NCBI GenBank assembly: GCA_910583605.1
Contig: CAJTXN010000001.1
Span: forward strand, 496,001 to 560,000
DNA from: an uncultured Lachnospiraceae bacterium
GTDB lineage: Bacteria > Bacillota > Clostridia > Lachnospirales > Lachnospiraceae
Length of the DNA stretch: 64,000 nucleotides
Direction: 5' to 3'
Below are positions 53,449 through 62,666 of the stretch, in pieces. The translations under genes and the position numbers were made by a program. The notes beneath the pieces were generated by a model. The model ran no database searches, was not told the DNA's origin, and worked only from the letters and a program-made list of their open reading frames with translations. How positions within the stretch are numbered: the first letter of the stretch is position 1; every line of letters starts with the position of its first letter.

Positions 53449-54204
53449 TCAGTTCTCAAGATGGTACATGATAACGGATAACAGCATTAATCCCGCCGTC
53501 TCTGTCCTCAGTATCCGTCTTCCCAGAGAAACCGGATGGATTCCGTGTTCTCCTGCATAATCTACTTCAGCTTCATCAAAGCCGCCTTCCGGACCAATAA
53601 AAATCCCAATGCTTCCGTTCTGACTGTTATCACAGATTTTTTCCATGATATCCCCGGTACTCCTCATATCTTTAAAATTTTCATAAGGAATCAGTTTCCA
53701 TTCCATATCTTCCGCATAAGCTACCGCCTGTTTAAATGTCATTACACCGGTCACTTCCGGAATAATTCCCCGTCGGGACTGTTTTGCGGCGCTTTCGGCA
53801 ATCAAGTTCCATCGCTTTATCTTTGCCGCTGCTTTCTTCTCATCCAGTTTCACCACCGAACGTCTGGTTGAAACAGGAATCACCTGATACACGCCCAGTT
53901 CCACCGCCTTCTGGATGATCAGCTCCATTTTGTCACTTTTGGGAAGTCCCTGAAACAAATATATTTTCGAACGAAGTTCCGTCCCTTCAAAGGTTTCCTC
54001 CGTAATGTCAGCAAGAATCGTACCGTCTTCTTCAAAAGAAGCTATCCGGCACATATAATCATGTCCCTGTCCGTCGCTGACCAGCATATCCTCTGACACT
54101 TTCATTCTCAGTATATTTCGAATATGATTCACATCACCGCCCCGGATCACGATTTTATTTTCCGCTTCGTCCACCTGGGAAGGATTAACAAAAAAATGAT
54201 GCAT
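53449..54204 (-). CDS. rsmE: 16S rRNA (uracil(1498)-N(3))-methyltransferase RsmE
   Basis: RsmE methylates U1498 of 16S rRNA. It is a SPOUT enzyme: an N-terminal PUA-like part (MHHFFVNPS...) and the knotted C-terminal domain with GIFIGPEGGFDEAEVDYA and SLGRRILRTETAGL. I chose the ATG at 54204 (MHHFFV), which has GAGGA five bases upstream; an ATG four codons before is possible. It follows prmA, the conserved neighbour. Confidence 0.94.
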   Translation of the reverse strand: MHHFFVNPSQVDEAENKIVIRGGDVNHIRNILRMKVSEDMLVSDGQGHDYMCRIASFEEDGTILADITEETFEGTELRSKIYLFQGLPKSDKMELIIQKAVELGVYQVIPVSTRRSVVKLDEKKAAAKIKRWNLIAESAAKQSRRGIIPEVTGVMTFKQAVAYAEDMEWKLIPYENFKDMRSTGDIMEKICDNSQNGSIGIFIGPEGGFDEAEVDYAGEHGIHPVSLGRRILRTETAGLMLLSVIMYHLEN

Positions 54205-54236
54205 GGTTTTCCTCATTTCTATCCGTTTTCAGCATT

Positions 54237-55202
54237 TTACCGGACTCTGACTGCCGTTACGTTTACCCAGTCCTTCTGTCTGGTAATCTCTTTTAATTCC
54301 AGCATTGGATTTTCACGAATTGCAGCTACCACATCGGCTTCCTTGGTATCAATAATCCCGGAAGTAATAAATAAACCTCCCACTTTCATATGGGGTGCCA
54401 CCATTCGGGATAAGGGAATAATCACATCCGCAAGAATATTGGCGGCCACAATATCATAGCAGTCGTAACCGACCTGCTCCTGCAATTCTTTATCTTCCAG
54501 AATATTTCCTCCGATAAACGCAATATGTTCCGTCACATGATTCACTTCGGCATTTTCAACCGAAGCCTTCACTGCCGCCCCATCAATATCAATACCAAGC
54601 GCCTCAAATGCGCCCAGTTTTCTACCGATAATAGTCAGAATCCCGCTGCCGCATCCGATATCCAGCAGACGGGAATCCGCCGTTATATATTTGCGAAGCT
54701 GACGGATACAAAGCTGGGTGGTTTCATGCAGTCCGGTTCCGAATGCTGTTCCCGGATCGATTTCAATCACCATTTTATAATCTTTCAGATTATCAACCGA
54801 CTCCCAGGTGGGTTTTATCAGAATATCATCCACGGAAAAAGGTTTAAAAAACTGTTTCCAGTTATTGACCCAGTCTTTATCCTCCGTATAGGATTCTTCA
54901 ATGCTGCCTTCCCCCACCCCGGTAAAACTCCTCAGCTCTTCCAGACCGGCCCGGATACCCTGAAGGATCTGCGCTACTTCCTCCTCAGACGCATCCGAAT
55001 CCATATAAAATATAATCCTTGCCCGGCCGTCATCGTCCTGAGGGTCCGGAAGAATATCCACAAACATGGCTTTCTTATCCTCTTCCGATAAAGGCTTCCG
55101 ATCTTCTATCTCAAAACTGTCAATGCCGTTTTCTGCCAGCATGCCAATAACAAAATCCGTTGCTTCCGTTGTTGTGTTAAGGGTAAACTTTCTCCACTGC
55201 AT
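54237..55202 (-). CDS. prmA: ribosomal protein L11 methyltransferase PrmA
   Basis: PrmA trimethylates ribosomal protein L11. The 321-residue protein has an N-terminal substrate-recognition domain (1-110), then DPGTAFGTGLHETTQLCIRQ near 150, SAM motif I LLDIGCGSGILTIIG near 178 and the NILADVIIPL motif near 255. It is the gene after dnaJ in this operon, the usual Firmicutes order, but a 400-base gap with a palindrome separates them. Confidence 0.95.
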   Translation of the reverse strand: MQWRKFTLNTTTEATDFVIGMLAENGIDSFEIEDRKPLSEEDKKAMFVDILPDPQDDDGRARIIFYMDSDASEEEVAQILQGIRAGLEELRSFTGVGEGSIEESYTEDKDWVNNWKQFFKPFSVDDILIKPTWESVDNLKDYKMVIEIDPGTAFGTGLHETTQLCIRQLRKYITADSRLLDIGCGSGILTIIGRKLGAFEALGIDIDGAAVKASVENAEVNHVTEHIAFIGGNILEDKELQEQVGYDCYDIVAANILADVIIPLSRMVAPHMKVGGLFITSGIIDTKEADVVAAIRENPMLELKEITRQKDWVNVTAVRVR

Positions 55203-55293
55203 GGGGGCTCCTCTCTATAATCCGAAATTTAATACACTTGGGATATCATAACATAAAATCTGGATAAAGTCGATATCTTAACGTGTTTTGTTG

Positions 55294-55603
55294 AAATTCT
55301 GTGGGGGATAATAAATTTTATATATTTGGCTTGCCGGACGCAGATTTTCAGGGCGCAGCCGGTTAAAATGCTCCACTACAGACAGACGGAAGTTCTAAGT
55401 GTTCTGCGGTAAGGATTGTAAAGCGGACGCTACCGGCGGATTTGAGGCACGGAGGCCGAATATCCACCGGTAGCGTCCGCCTGAGAAAATTTACCGCAGA
55501 ACACCTGGAACTTCCATCTGCCTGTAGTGGAACAGTGTGGCAGGCTTCGCCGGGAATTGCTGCGTCCCGCTGGCCAATACAATACTACATTCCAGGCAAT
55601 TTT
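55294..55603. repeat. 310-bp imperfect inverted repeat between dnaJ and prmA
   Basis: Two arms of about 145 bases (55294-55440 and 55463-55603) are imperfect reverse complements around a 22-base centre. The innermost 18 bases (55423-55440 against 55463-55480, GCGGACGCTACCGGYGGA) match with one difference, and blocks such as GTGTTCTGCGGTAA, GGAAGTTC, CCACTACAG and GGACGCAG recur in both arms. It contains no plausible gene. It begins four bases after the dnaJ stop. It may be a MITE-like element or a large RNA hairpin. Confidence 0.85.
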
Positions 55604-55606
55604 AAT

Positions 55607-56803
55607 CTACTCAAAAGAGTCCTTAATTTTATCAAACAGCCCCTTTTTCTTTTTTCCTTCTTCTTTGCCGCCCTTTTCCTCTTTTCCTTCCTTCCGGCTC
55701 TCTTTTCCAACGTTCAGACTTCCGCCCATGGCATTATCAAATGCCCGCAGTGCTTCTTTCTGTTCATTGGTCAACCGTTCCGGTACCTGTATTACCAGTG
55801 TTACGATATGGTCGCCCCGGATGGATTTATTTCTGAGGGTCGGAATTCCTTTTCCTCTCAGTCTGACCTTGGTACCTGTTTTGGTTCCCGGCTTTATATT
55901 AAAGAGAACTTCTCCGTCAATGGTCTTTATACGGATATCACCGCCCAAAGCTGCCTGGGCAAAGGTTATCGGTGACTCTGAGTAAACGGTATAATCCTGC
56001 CGCTCAAATACCGGATGACGGGAAATAACAACTTCTACCAGTAAATCTCCACGTTCACCGCCATTTACTCCCGGTTCTCCTTTATCTCTGATCTTAATGC
56101 TCTGTCCGTTATCGATTCCGGCCGGAACCGTAATCTGTATCTTCTTTCTGACACTCTTATAGCCTGTGCCGTAACAATCCGGGCATTTATCTTTGACAAT
56201 CTTACCTTTTCCTTTACAGTCCGGACAGGTCTGTACATTCCGGACCATTCCAAACAGGGACTGCTGTGTATAAACCACCTGCCCCTTGCCACCGCACTTC
56301 GGACAGGTTTCCGGTGTAGTTCCGGCTTTTGCACCGCTTCCGTGACAGGTGGCACATTCTTCTTTCAGAGTAATATCAATTTCTTTCTCACAGCCAAAAG
56401 CTGCTTCTTCGAAGGTAACACGGATACTGGTTCTTAAATTTGCACCTCTCTGAGGTCCGTTATTATTCCGCCGGCTTCTTCCGCCGCCAAACATACCTCC
56501 GAAGATATCCCCGAAGATATCTCCCATATCGTCAAAATTAAAATCAAAACCGCTGGCTCCGCCTCCTGCTCCGCCTTCAAAAGCTGCATGACCAAACTGG
56601 TCATATCTCTGTCGTTTTTCAGCATCACTTAAAACTGCATAGGCTTCACTTGCTTCTTTAAATTTTGCCTCAGCCTCTTTATCTCCGGGATTGGTATCAG
56701 GATGATACTTTTTTGCGAGTACACGGTAGGCTTTCTTTATCGCTGCATCATCCGCGTTTCTGTCAACGCCCAGCACTTCATAGTAATCTCTTTTATCTGC
56801 CAT
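55607..56803 (-). CDS. dnaJ: molecular chaperone DnaJ
   Basis: DnaJ delivers substrates to DnaK and stimulates its ATPase. J-domain at residues 1-70 with YHPDTNPG; Gly/Phe-rich region about 75-110 (FDFNFDDMGDIFGDIFGGMF); four zinc motifs at about 145-210 (CATCHGSG, CPKCGGKG, CPDCKGKG, CPDCYGTG); then the C-terminal peptide-binding domain. The last 30 residues form an unusual Lys/Glu/Gly tail ending KKGLFDKIKDSFE. The ATG at 56803 is chosen (MADKRDYYEVLG); 398 residues. Confidence 0.96.
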   Translation of the reverse strand: MADKRDYYEVLGVDRNADDAAIKKAYRVLAKKYHPDTNPGDKEAEAKFKEASEAYAVLSDAEKRQRYDQFGHAAFEGGAGGGASGFDFNFDDMGDIFGDIFGGMFGGGRSRRNNNGPQRGANLRTSIRVTFEEAAFGCEKEIDITLKEECATCHGSGAKAGTTPETCPKCGGKGQVVYTQQSLFGMVRNVQTCPDCKGKGKIVKDKCPDCYGTGYKSVRKKIQITVPAGIDNGQSIKIRDKGEPGVNGGERGDLLVEVVISRHPVFERQDYTVYSESPITFAQAALGGDIRIKTIDGEVLFNIKPGTKTGTKVRLRGKGIPTLRNKSIRGDHIVTLVIQVPERLTNEQKEALRAFDNAMGGSLNVGKESRKEGKEEKGGKEEGKKKKGLFDKIKDSFE

Positions 56804-56907
56804 AATAATTCCCCTGACTATAATAATATAATGTAATACGTGCAAAGTCTGACTGTTTACCAGCCAGACTTACACCCTTGTTAATAGTTCATAAAACGCT
56901 CTATTAA

Positions 56908-58779
56908 TTAAACTTCTTTATAATCTCCGTCTACTACATCATCACCGTATGAAGCATCCTGCTGACTGCCGCCCATGTCGGCTCCGCCCATATCCGGACC
57001 AGCGCCGCCGGCTCCCTGCGTCTGCTCATACATTTTAGCAAATAACGTCTGGGCTCCTGTCATTAATTTTTCCTGTGCCGCCTTAATATCCGCTACCTGA
57101 GCCTCTGTCATATCTTCCGGATTTGTCTTTTCCACAAGTTCTTTTAATGCATTCAGGTCTGCTTCTACCGATGCTTTTTCACTCGGATCCAGCTTATCAC
57201 CTGCTTCATCTAAAGCTTTCTGTGTCTGGAATACCATGGAATCCGCATCATTTCTTGCATCAATGGCTTCCTTGCGCTTCTTATCCTGTGCTTCATATTC
57301 TGCTGCTTCTTTAACCGCCTTCTCAATATCTGCATCTGACATATTGGAGCCTGCAGTAATGGTAATATGCTGTTCTTTTCCGGTACCTAAATCTTTTGCC
57401 GATACATTTACAATACCGTTGGCATCTATGTCAAACGTAACTTCAATCTGCGGTACACCTCTTCTTGCCGGAGGTATTCCGTCCAGACGGAACTGTCCAA
57501 GACTCTTGTTATCCTTTGCAAACTGTCTTTCACCCTGAAGAACATTGATATCAACTGCGCTCTGATTATCTGCAGCGGTTGAGAATATCTGACTCTTTCT
57601 GGTCGGAATTGTTGTATTTCTCTCAATCAGTCTGGTTGCTACACCACCCATGGTTTCAATACTTAAAGAAAGTGGTGTGACATCCAGCAGAAGAATATCT
57701 CCGGCACCTGCGTCTCCGGCTAACTTACCGCCCTGAATGGAAGCCCCGATAGCCACACATTCATCCGGATTTAAACTCTTACTTGCTTCTTTGCCGATTA
57801 ACTGTTTTACTTTATCCTGAACAGCCGGAATACGTGTAGAACCACCGACCAGCAATACTTTTGCTATATCTGAAATGTTAAGTCCTGCATCTTTTAATGC
57901 ATTATTCACAGGAATAACGGTTCTTTCTACCAGATCATGGGTTAATTCATCAAATTTAGCTCTTGTAAGAGTCATATCAAAATGCTTCGGCTCACCATTG
58001 ACCGCCGTAATAAACGGAAGATTAATATTGGTGCTGGCAGCGGAAGATAATTCCTTCTTTGCCTTTTCTGCTGCTTCCTTTAATCTCTGTAATGCCATCT
58101 TATCCGATGATAAGTCCACACCTTCTGCTTTCTTAAACTCAGCTATCATATAATCGGTAATATGCTGGTCAAAATCATCACCGCCTAAGAATGTATCACC
58201 ATTGGTTGCCAGAACTTCGATTACGCCGTCACCGATTTCAATAATGGATACATCAAATGTACCGCCGCCAAGGTCATAAACCATGATCTTCTGCTCTTTT
58301 TCATTATCCAGACCATAGGCAAGAGCTGCTGCTGTCGGCTCATTAATAATTCTCTTGACATCCAGACCTGCAATTTTACCGGCATCTTTGGTCGCCTGTC
58401 TCTGTGCATCATTAAAGTAAGCCGGAACCGTGATAACTGCTTCCGTTATAGTCTCACCCAGATAACTCTCCGCATCTGCCTTTAATTTCTGAAGCACCAT
58501 AGCTGAAATCTCCTGCGGAGAGTATTTCTTGTCATCAATGGCTACCTTATAATCTGAACCCATATGTCTCTTAATTGATGAGATTGTTTTTTCTGCATTT
58601 GTAACTGCCTGACGTTTTGCAGGGTCACCTACCAGTCTTTCACCGGTTTTTGTAAATGCCACAACCGACGGGGTTGTTCTCAATCCTTCCGTGTTGGCTA
58701 TAACCGTAGGCTTTCCACCTTCCATTACTGCCACACATGAATTGGTCGTACCTAAATCAATACCTATAATTTTACTCAT
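56908..58779 (-). CDS. dnaK: molecular chaperone DnaK (Hsp70)
   Basis: The main Hsp70 chaperone. The N-terminal ATPase domain has IGIDLGTTNSCVAVMEGGKP at residues 4-23, VYDLGGGTFDVSI near 170 and VLLVGGSTRIPAVQ near 310; the substrate-binding domain has TIPTRKSQIFSTAADNQ and QGER. The C-terminus is glycine-rich and ends DDVVDGDYKEV. 623 residues, as usual for Firmicutes. Between grpE and dnaJ in the CIRCE-controlled operon. Confidence 0.98.
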   Translation of the reverse strand: MSKIIGIDLGTTNSCVAVMEGGKPTVIANTEGLRTTPSVVAFTKTGERLVGDPAKRQAVTNAEKTISSIKRHMGSDYKVAIDDKKYSPQEISAMVLQKLKADAESYLGETITEAVITVPAYFNDAQRQATKDAGKIAGLDVKRIINEPTAAALAYGLDNEKEQKIMVYDLGGGTFDVSIIEIGDGVIEVLATNGDTFLGGDDFDQHITDYMIAEFKKAEGVDLSSDKMALQRLKEAAEKAKKELSSAASTNINLPFITAVNGEPKHFDMTLTRAKFDELTHDLVERTVIPVNNALKDAGLNISDIAKVLLVGGSTRIPAVQDKVKQLIGKEASKSLNPDECVAIGASIQGGKLAGDAGAGDILLLDVTPLSLSIETMGGVATRLIERNTTIPTRKSQIFSTAADNQSAVDINVLQGERQFAKDNKSLGQFRLDGIPPARRGVPQIEVTFDIDANGIVNVSAKDLGTGKEQHITITAGSNMSDADIEKAVKEAAEYEAQDKKRKEAIDARNDADSMVFQTQKALDEAGDKLDPSEKASVEADLNALKELVEKTNPEDMTEAQVADIKAAQEKLMTGAQTLFAKMYEQTQGAGGAGPDMGGADMGGSQQDASYGDDVVDGDYKEV

Positions 58780-58884
58780 AATAAAAGTCCTCCTAAATAT
58801 TTTTATTTTATCCTGATATATCCTGACAGGCAGGCTGAAACTATCTTTTTTTATTCTAAAATTCCATGTTTATATCATAAGACT

Positions 58885-59547
58885 TTAATTTGCCACCTTA
58901 ACCATACTATGACGTACTACGGATTCTTTATACATATATCCCTTCTGAAGCACCTCAATCACTTCATTATCGCCAAAAGCTTCATCTTCAATATGCATAA
59001 CCGCATTATGAAGATTTGGATCAAATTCCTTGCCTTCTGCTTCAATCTCATTGACACCGCAGTCATTTAATGTAGTAAGAAGCTGCTTATAAATCTTATC
59101 CATTCCTTCCGCAAACGGTGTATTTTTTTCTTCTTCCGAAACAGCTTTGAATCCTCTTTCAAAATTGTCTACCACCGGCAGTATTTTTTCTATAATATCT
59201 TTTGCGCCAATTTCATACATGGAAGCTTTTTCTTTTTCGGAACGTTTACGGAAATTATCAAACTCTGCAAAAGTTCTCTTATATTTGTCTGTTAGTTCCT
59301 CGATCAACTCATCCTTTTTATCTTTTTTCTTATCCTTTTTAAAGAACCCTTTTTTCTCACCTTCTTTGGAATCGACTGACTTTCCTGCCGTTTTCTCCAT
59401 GTCCTCCGGCATATCTCCAGATTCATCTGCTGTCTCTTCACTTAATCCATCCGATTCATTTTCCGATTCTGTATTAATTGTCTCTTCATTCTTCATAGTT
59501 TCTTCATTCTCTTGATTCTCATTCATTTTATTATCTGCCAATATCAT
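58885..59547 (-). CDS. grpE: nucleotide exchange factor GrpE
   Basis: GrpE releases ADP from DnaK. A 220-residue protein with an extra-acidic N-terminal tail (1-75, Glu/Asp/Ser-rich with lysine clusters), a coiled coil (ELTDKYKRTFAEFDNFRKRS) and the C-terminal beta wing (LHNAVMHIEDEAFGDNEVIE, then VLQKGYMYKESVVRHSMVKV). I chose the ATG at 59547 with AAAGG five bases upstream; a GTG two codons earlier and a TTG two codons later are alternatives. About 50 bases after hrcA. Confidence 0.94.
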   Translation of the reverse strand: MILADNKMNENQENEETMKNEETINTESENESDGLSEETADESGDMPEDMEKTAGKSVDSKEGEKKGFFKKDKKKDKKDELIEELTDKYKRTFAEFDNFRKRSEKEKASMYEIGAKDIIEKILPVVDNFERGFKAVSEEEKNTPFAEGMDKIYKQLLTTLNDCGVNEIEAEGKEFDPNLHNAVMHIEDEAFGDNEVIEVLQKGYMYKESVVRHSMVKVAN

Positions 59548-59598
59548 TACCACCTTTCTATTCCATCTGTATGTTATGACTGTAATTCACAATGAGCT

Positions 59599-60654
59599 TT
59601 AATTCTGTTTTTTAAAAGCTTCATCCAATTGTGTTTTTACAGTCTTCAGTGTTTCCACTACTTTTTCATAATCCATTCGCTTTGGACCGATAATTCCGAT
59701 AGTACCCTGTACCCCTTCTTCAATTTCATAAGTGGCCGTAACTACACTGCAGTCCTTCATCGTCTGAACCGGTGTTTCATTCCCGATATATACCTGTATT
59801 CCATTGCCTTCTGAATGTTCCATGGTATCAATGACCAGATCCGTAAGCATTTTTTTCTCTTCAAATGTACTGATGATTTCCTGAGCCCTGGTATTATCAC
59901 TCAGTTCCGGATACTTAAATATATTAGTAGCGCCGCTGGTATATATTTTCAATTCTTCATCACCTGCCAGTGCCAATCCAATGGCATCAATGATATCTCT
60001 TACCAATTCCATCTGTTCAATTGCCTGGCCTGTCATTTTTGATATAATACCAATATTCATTTCTTCCAATGTCAGCCCGTTCAGACTGCTGTTAAACAAA
60101 ATATTAAGCTTCAACAGTATCTCATTGTCAATTTCTTCTTTCAACGAAATAATACGGTTTCGAATGATATTTCCTTCCAACACCACCACACATAACAGTT
60201 TATCTTCTTCCAGCATGGATAATTGAACAAATTTAAGCTTTCTGGAATTGCTGAGTCTTGGCGAACTGATCATGGTGGCATAATTCGTATTATTTGCAAG
60301 AAGTTTTGCGGTATTCTGCAAAAGTTCTTCAACCTTTTCTACCTTTTCAACAAGAAATCCCTTCATGTCTTCCAGGTCTTTTTCTTTCTCGTTCAGTTCA
60401 GACATCTTCTGTTCCATCAAATCATCCACATATAAACGATATCCTTTATCAGACGGTATCCGTCCTGCCGATGTATGGGGCTGTAAGATATAGCCCATTT
60501 CCTCCAAATCAGACATTTCATTCCGAATCGTTGCTGAACTCAGTTTCAGATCAGTGTCTTTGGAAATTGTTCTGGAACCCACAGGTTCTCCCGTTTCAAG
60601 GTAATTTCGAATAATAGCCTTTAATATTTTAAGTTTTCTATCATCAAGTTCCAT
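59599..60654 (-). CDS. hrcA: heat-inducible transcription repressor HrcA
   Basis: HrcA binds CIRCE operators and represses heat-shock genes. The N-terminal winged helix-turn-helix reads LDDRKLKILKAIIRNYLETG, EPVGSRTISKDTDLKLSSAT and IRNEMSDLEEMGYILQPHTS; a GAF-like domain follows (110-340). I chose the ATG at 60654 with AGGTG upstream (351 residues); the open frame extends further upstream but the extra part overlaps the promoter leader. First gene of the operon, downstream of a perfect CIRCE. Confidence 0.95.
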   Translation of the reverse strand: MELDDRKLKILKAIIRNYLETGEPVGSRTISKDTDLKLSSATIRNEMSDLEEMGYILQPHTSAGRIPSDKGYRLYVDDLMEQKMSELNEKEKDLEDMKGFLVEKVEKVEELLQNTAKLLANNTNYATMISSPRLSNSRKLKFVQLSMLEEDKLLCVVVLEGNIIRNRIISLKEEIDNEILLKLNILFNSSLNGLTLEEMNIGIISKMTGQAIEQMELVRDIIDAIGLALAGDEELKIYTSGATNIFKYPELSDNTRAQEIISTFEEKKMLTDLVIDTMEHSEGNGIQVYIGNETPVQTMKDCSVVTATYEIEEGVQGTIGIIGPKRMDYEKVVETLKTVKTQLDEAFKKQN

Positions 60655-60722
60655 GCACACCTTTCCTTTCTCTGATGTCTCAAACATGAGTCTGATGGTT
60701 TCACACTTAGATTTTTGCTTTG

Positions 60723-60749
60723 TTAGCACTCACCTTGAAAGAGTGCTAA
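60723..60749 (-). promoter_or_regulatory. hrcA: CIRCE operator
   Basis: A perfect CIRCE inverted repeat: TTAGCACTC (60723-60731), nine bases, GAGTGCTAA (60741-60749). It lies between the hrcA promoter and hrcA, so the operon represses itself. A further half site TAGCACTC (60766-60773) adjoins the -10 element. Confidence 0.97.
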
Positions 60750-60761
60750 TTTCTATTACAT

Positions 60762-60790
60762 AAAATAGCACTCCGGAATCCATTTGTCAA
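60762..60790 (-). promoter_or_regulatory. hrcA: SigA promoter of the hrcA-grpE-dnaK-dnaJ operon
   Basis: On the minus strand a perfect TTGACA (60785-60790) and TATTTT (60762-60767) are 17 bases apart; the CIRCE starts about 12 bases downstream of the -10, over the transcription start region, as expected for repression by HrcA. Confidence 0.85.
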
Positions 60791-60838
60791 TATATTTTTT
60801 AATTTTTTTTATTTTTCAGACTGGCTTTCCATCCATTC

Positions 60839-60867
60839 GAATTCCGGATAGCCACACTCCGGAATTC
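60839..60867 (-). other. 10-bp perfect hairpin at the end of the DHH gene
   Basis: GAATTCCGGA (60839-60848) and TCCGGAATTC (60858-60867) form a perfect stem with a 9-base loop overlapping the stop codon of the DHH gene. On the minus strand no T-run follows (the sequence is A-rich), so it is not a standard terminator, though it may stop or protect the transcript. Confidence 0.5.
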
Positions 60868-61852
60868 ACTGGACCGTACCGCATCCTTTATGCAGCACCT
60901 CCAAAAACCTTTGTTCTATCACTTCTTCTATATTTATATTGTCGTGTAACTGCTCCCTTGAATCCGGAAACAATATTCCTCCGGCCATGGCCGCATGTCC
61001 GCCGCCATTACCGATTCCCTCCAATGCATTTGATACCAGCATTCCCGCATGAACATCATCCAGCATACTTCTGACTGAGAATTTATAGCCGCCGTTTCTG
61101 TCCGCATAAATAACGGAACCAGATACTTCATTTAAAGATAAAATAAATTCGGATATCATGGCAATCAGTGCATCGTTGCAGCTGAAAGGTATATGAACAA
61201 ATCCAAACCCCTCAACGATATGAATATTCTCAATTGCAGCGCCATATGCTTTCAGATCCCCCAGTTCCATTGTATTCACCCATAACTTCATAATTTGATT
61301 ATTATCTGCTTGTTTGTATAAATATCCGAACATTTCAATATCAAGTTCCGTTACCCCTCTGGACATGGAAGAAGTATCCATGCGAAGTCCGTATAAAAGT
61401 GCAGTAGCAACATCCGCATCCATATCCGTTCCGCTTTCATAATAATAATATGCCACAATACTGGAACAGGCTCCCACAATTCGAATATCCGAAAATTTAT
61501 AATCGCATTGGATAAATGTAGGATGATGGTCAATACATGCCACCTCATCTCCAATCAGGTCAGTAAAATTCGCATTGTATTTCTGGCCGTCAACGGTTAC
61601 TATGTAATCTTCCTCCTTCATATCCCTGCACTCCGATGCCGGATAAATTTCTATGTCAAACTCCGTAACCATCCGTTTTGCAGAAAGTGTATCCAGACTT
61701 CCGTCATAACATAACTGCGTCTCCACACCATGTTTTTTCAAAAACTGCTGTAAGCCGTAAGCACTTGCCAGAGCATCCGGGTCAGGAAAATTATGGGTTT
61801 GCAGGTATGTTTTATGTCCTGTCAGCAGGTCTGTTAAAGCTTTCCATTTCAC
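60866..61852 (-). CDS. DHH family phosphoesterase (NrnA-like)
   Basis: A 328-residue two-domain DHH/DHHA1 phosphoesterase. Metal-binding motifs: THNFPDPDALASAYGL near residue 20, VTVDGQ near 85, CIDHHPTF near 108 and the GLRMDTSSMSRG segment near 155. The C-terminal DHHA1 domain ends with GIGNGGGHAAMAGG near 285. The family includes nanoRNases/pAp phosphatases and cyclic di-AMP-degrading enzymes; this soluble form without PAS or GGDEF domains is most like NrnA. It follows dut by 40 bases. Confidence 0.88.
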   Translation of the reverse strand: MKWKALTDLLTGHKTYLQTHNFPDPDALASAYGLQQFLKKHGVETQLCYDGSLDTLSAKRMVTEFDIEIYPASECRDMKEEDYIVTVDGQKYNANFTDLIGDEVACIDHHPTFIQCDYKFSDIRIVGACSSIVAYYYYESGTDMDADVATALLYGLRMDTSSMSRGVTELDIEMFGYLYKQADNNQIMKLWVNTMELGDLKAYGAAIENIHIVEGFGFVHIPFSCNDALIAMISEFILSLNEVSGSVIYADRNGGYKFSVRSMLDDVHAGMLVSNALEGIGNGGGHAAMAGGILFPDSREQLHDNINIEEVIEQRFLEVLHKGCGTVQ

Positions 61853-61892
61853 TTTGGTAAATTCCTTTCTTTCTCTTTATGCATATAAAGAA

Positions 61893-62327
61893 TTATTGTT
61901 TTCCGGTACTTCCGATTCCTCCTCTGTTTTCGCCTTTCAGCGCTTCCACTTCCTCAAACTCTACCTTCGGCTGATGTTCCATGATTCTGAACTGACAGAT
62001 CCGGTCATTCACTTCTATAACCGTATCCCGCATGGCAATTGCCGGAAAATAAAACCAGTCCTCCGGTCCGCAGTAACTTTCATCCACAACCCCAACAGAA
62101 TTTGCCTGAATGATTCCAAAATTCTTATATGTACTGCTCCGAGGCGCAATATGGGCTTCATATCCGTCCGGCAGCTTCATTGCTATGCCAAGATTAATTA
62201 ATTTAAACTCGCCTTTTTTTAATTCCACATGTTCTGCCGACCTCAGATCAATCCAGTCTGACTTTCCATCTATATATCTCAGACGTTCTATTTCATTACT
62301 TAAATACTGAATCATTATTTTTTTCAT
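61893..62327 (-). CDS. dut: dUTP diphosphatase (dUTPase)
   Basis: A 144-residue trimeric-type dUTPase that turns dUTP into dUMP. All five motifs are visible: WIDLRSAE (1), PRSSTYKNFGI (2), NSVGVVDESYCGPE (3), NDRICQFRIM (4) and GGIGSTGKQ (5). Motif 1 has Arg-Ser where Ala-Ser/Ala-Ala is usual, and motif 2 has Ser-Ser in place of Ser-Gly, so a related activity on dCTP is possible but less likely. It probably forms a two-gene operon with the DHH gene. Confidence 0.88.
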   Translation of the reverse strand: MKKIMIQYLSNEIERLRYIDGKSDWIDLRSAEHVELKKGEFKLINLGIAMKLPDGYEAHIAPRSSTYKNFGIIQANSVGVVDESYCGPEDWFYFPAIAMRDTVIEVNDRICQFRIMEHQPKVEFEEVEALKGENRGGIGSTGKQ

Positions 62328-62666
62328 ACTGTAAATACAATTCCTTTCTATTTTATTCCATTCCGACGATTACGAAACGCAGATAAACAAATAAACCAAC
62401 ATTGTCCGTCCTGCAAAGCGAGAACAAAACTTCCGGCCTGCGACTATGATTTTCGCAAACACCTCTGACAGTTGAAACCTTTCCAATTATAGCATATACC
62501 TTCAGAAAGAAAAAGGCATCATTCCTTCACGATAGTATTATTTATAATGGCAACAAAACACTTTTACATTTCTTTTAATTATGTTATAATCGACCATGAT
62601 TTATTGTCTTGTTTTAAAAACAATATGAAGCATTCAGATATTATACAGGAAAGGCAGGAATTTATT
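62328..62666. other. divergent intergenic region between dut and argH
   Basis: A 339-base region without a gene. It carries the argH promoter on its right side. I looked for a T-box, riboswitch-like stems and a clear arginine operator and did not see one. Confidence 0.6.
62563..62590 (+). promoter_or_regulatory. argH: SigA promoter of argH
   Basis: TTTACA (62563-62568) and a perfect TATAAT (62585-62590) are 16 bases apart, about 75 bases upstream of the argH start codon. Confidence 0.65.

Noticed and set aside
55442..55985. Plus-strand open frames across the palindrome and the end of dnaJ
   Set aside because: They are antisense to dnaJ and to the palindrome, with no recognisable protein or good start signal.
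60839..60867. Hairpin at the end of the DHH gene as a standard terminator
   Set aside because: The stem is perfect, but no T-run follows on the transcribed strand; listed only as a structure.
62328..62666. Arginine operator or T-box upstream of argH
   Set aside because: No clear ARG box and no T-box specifier/antiterminator layout could be seen.
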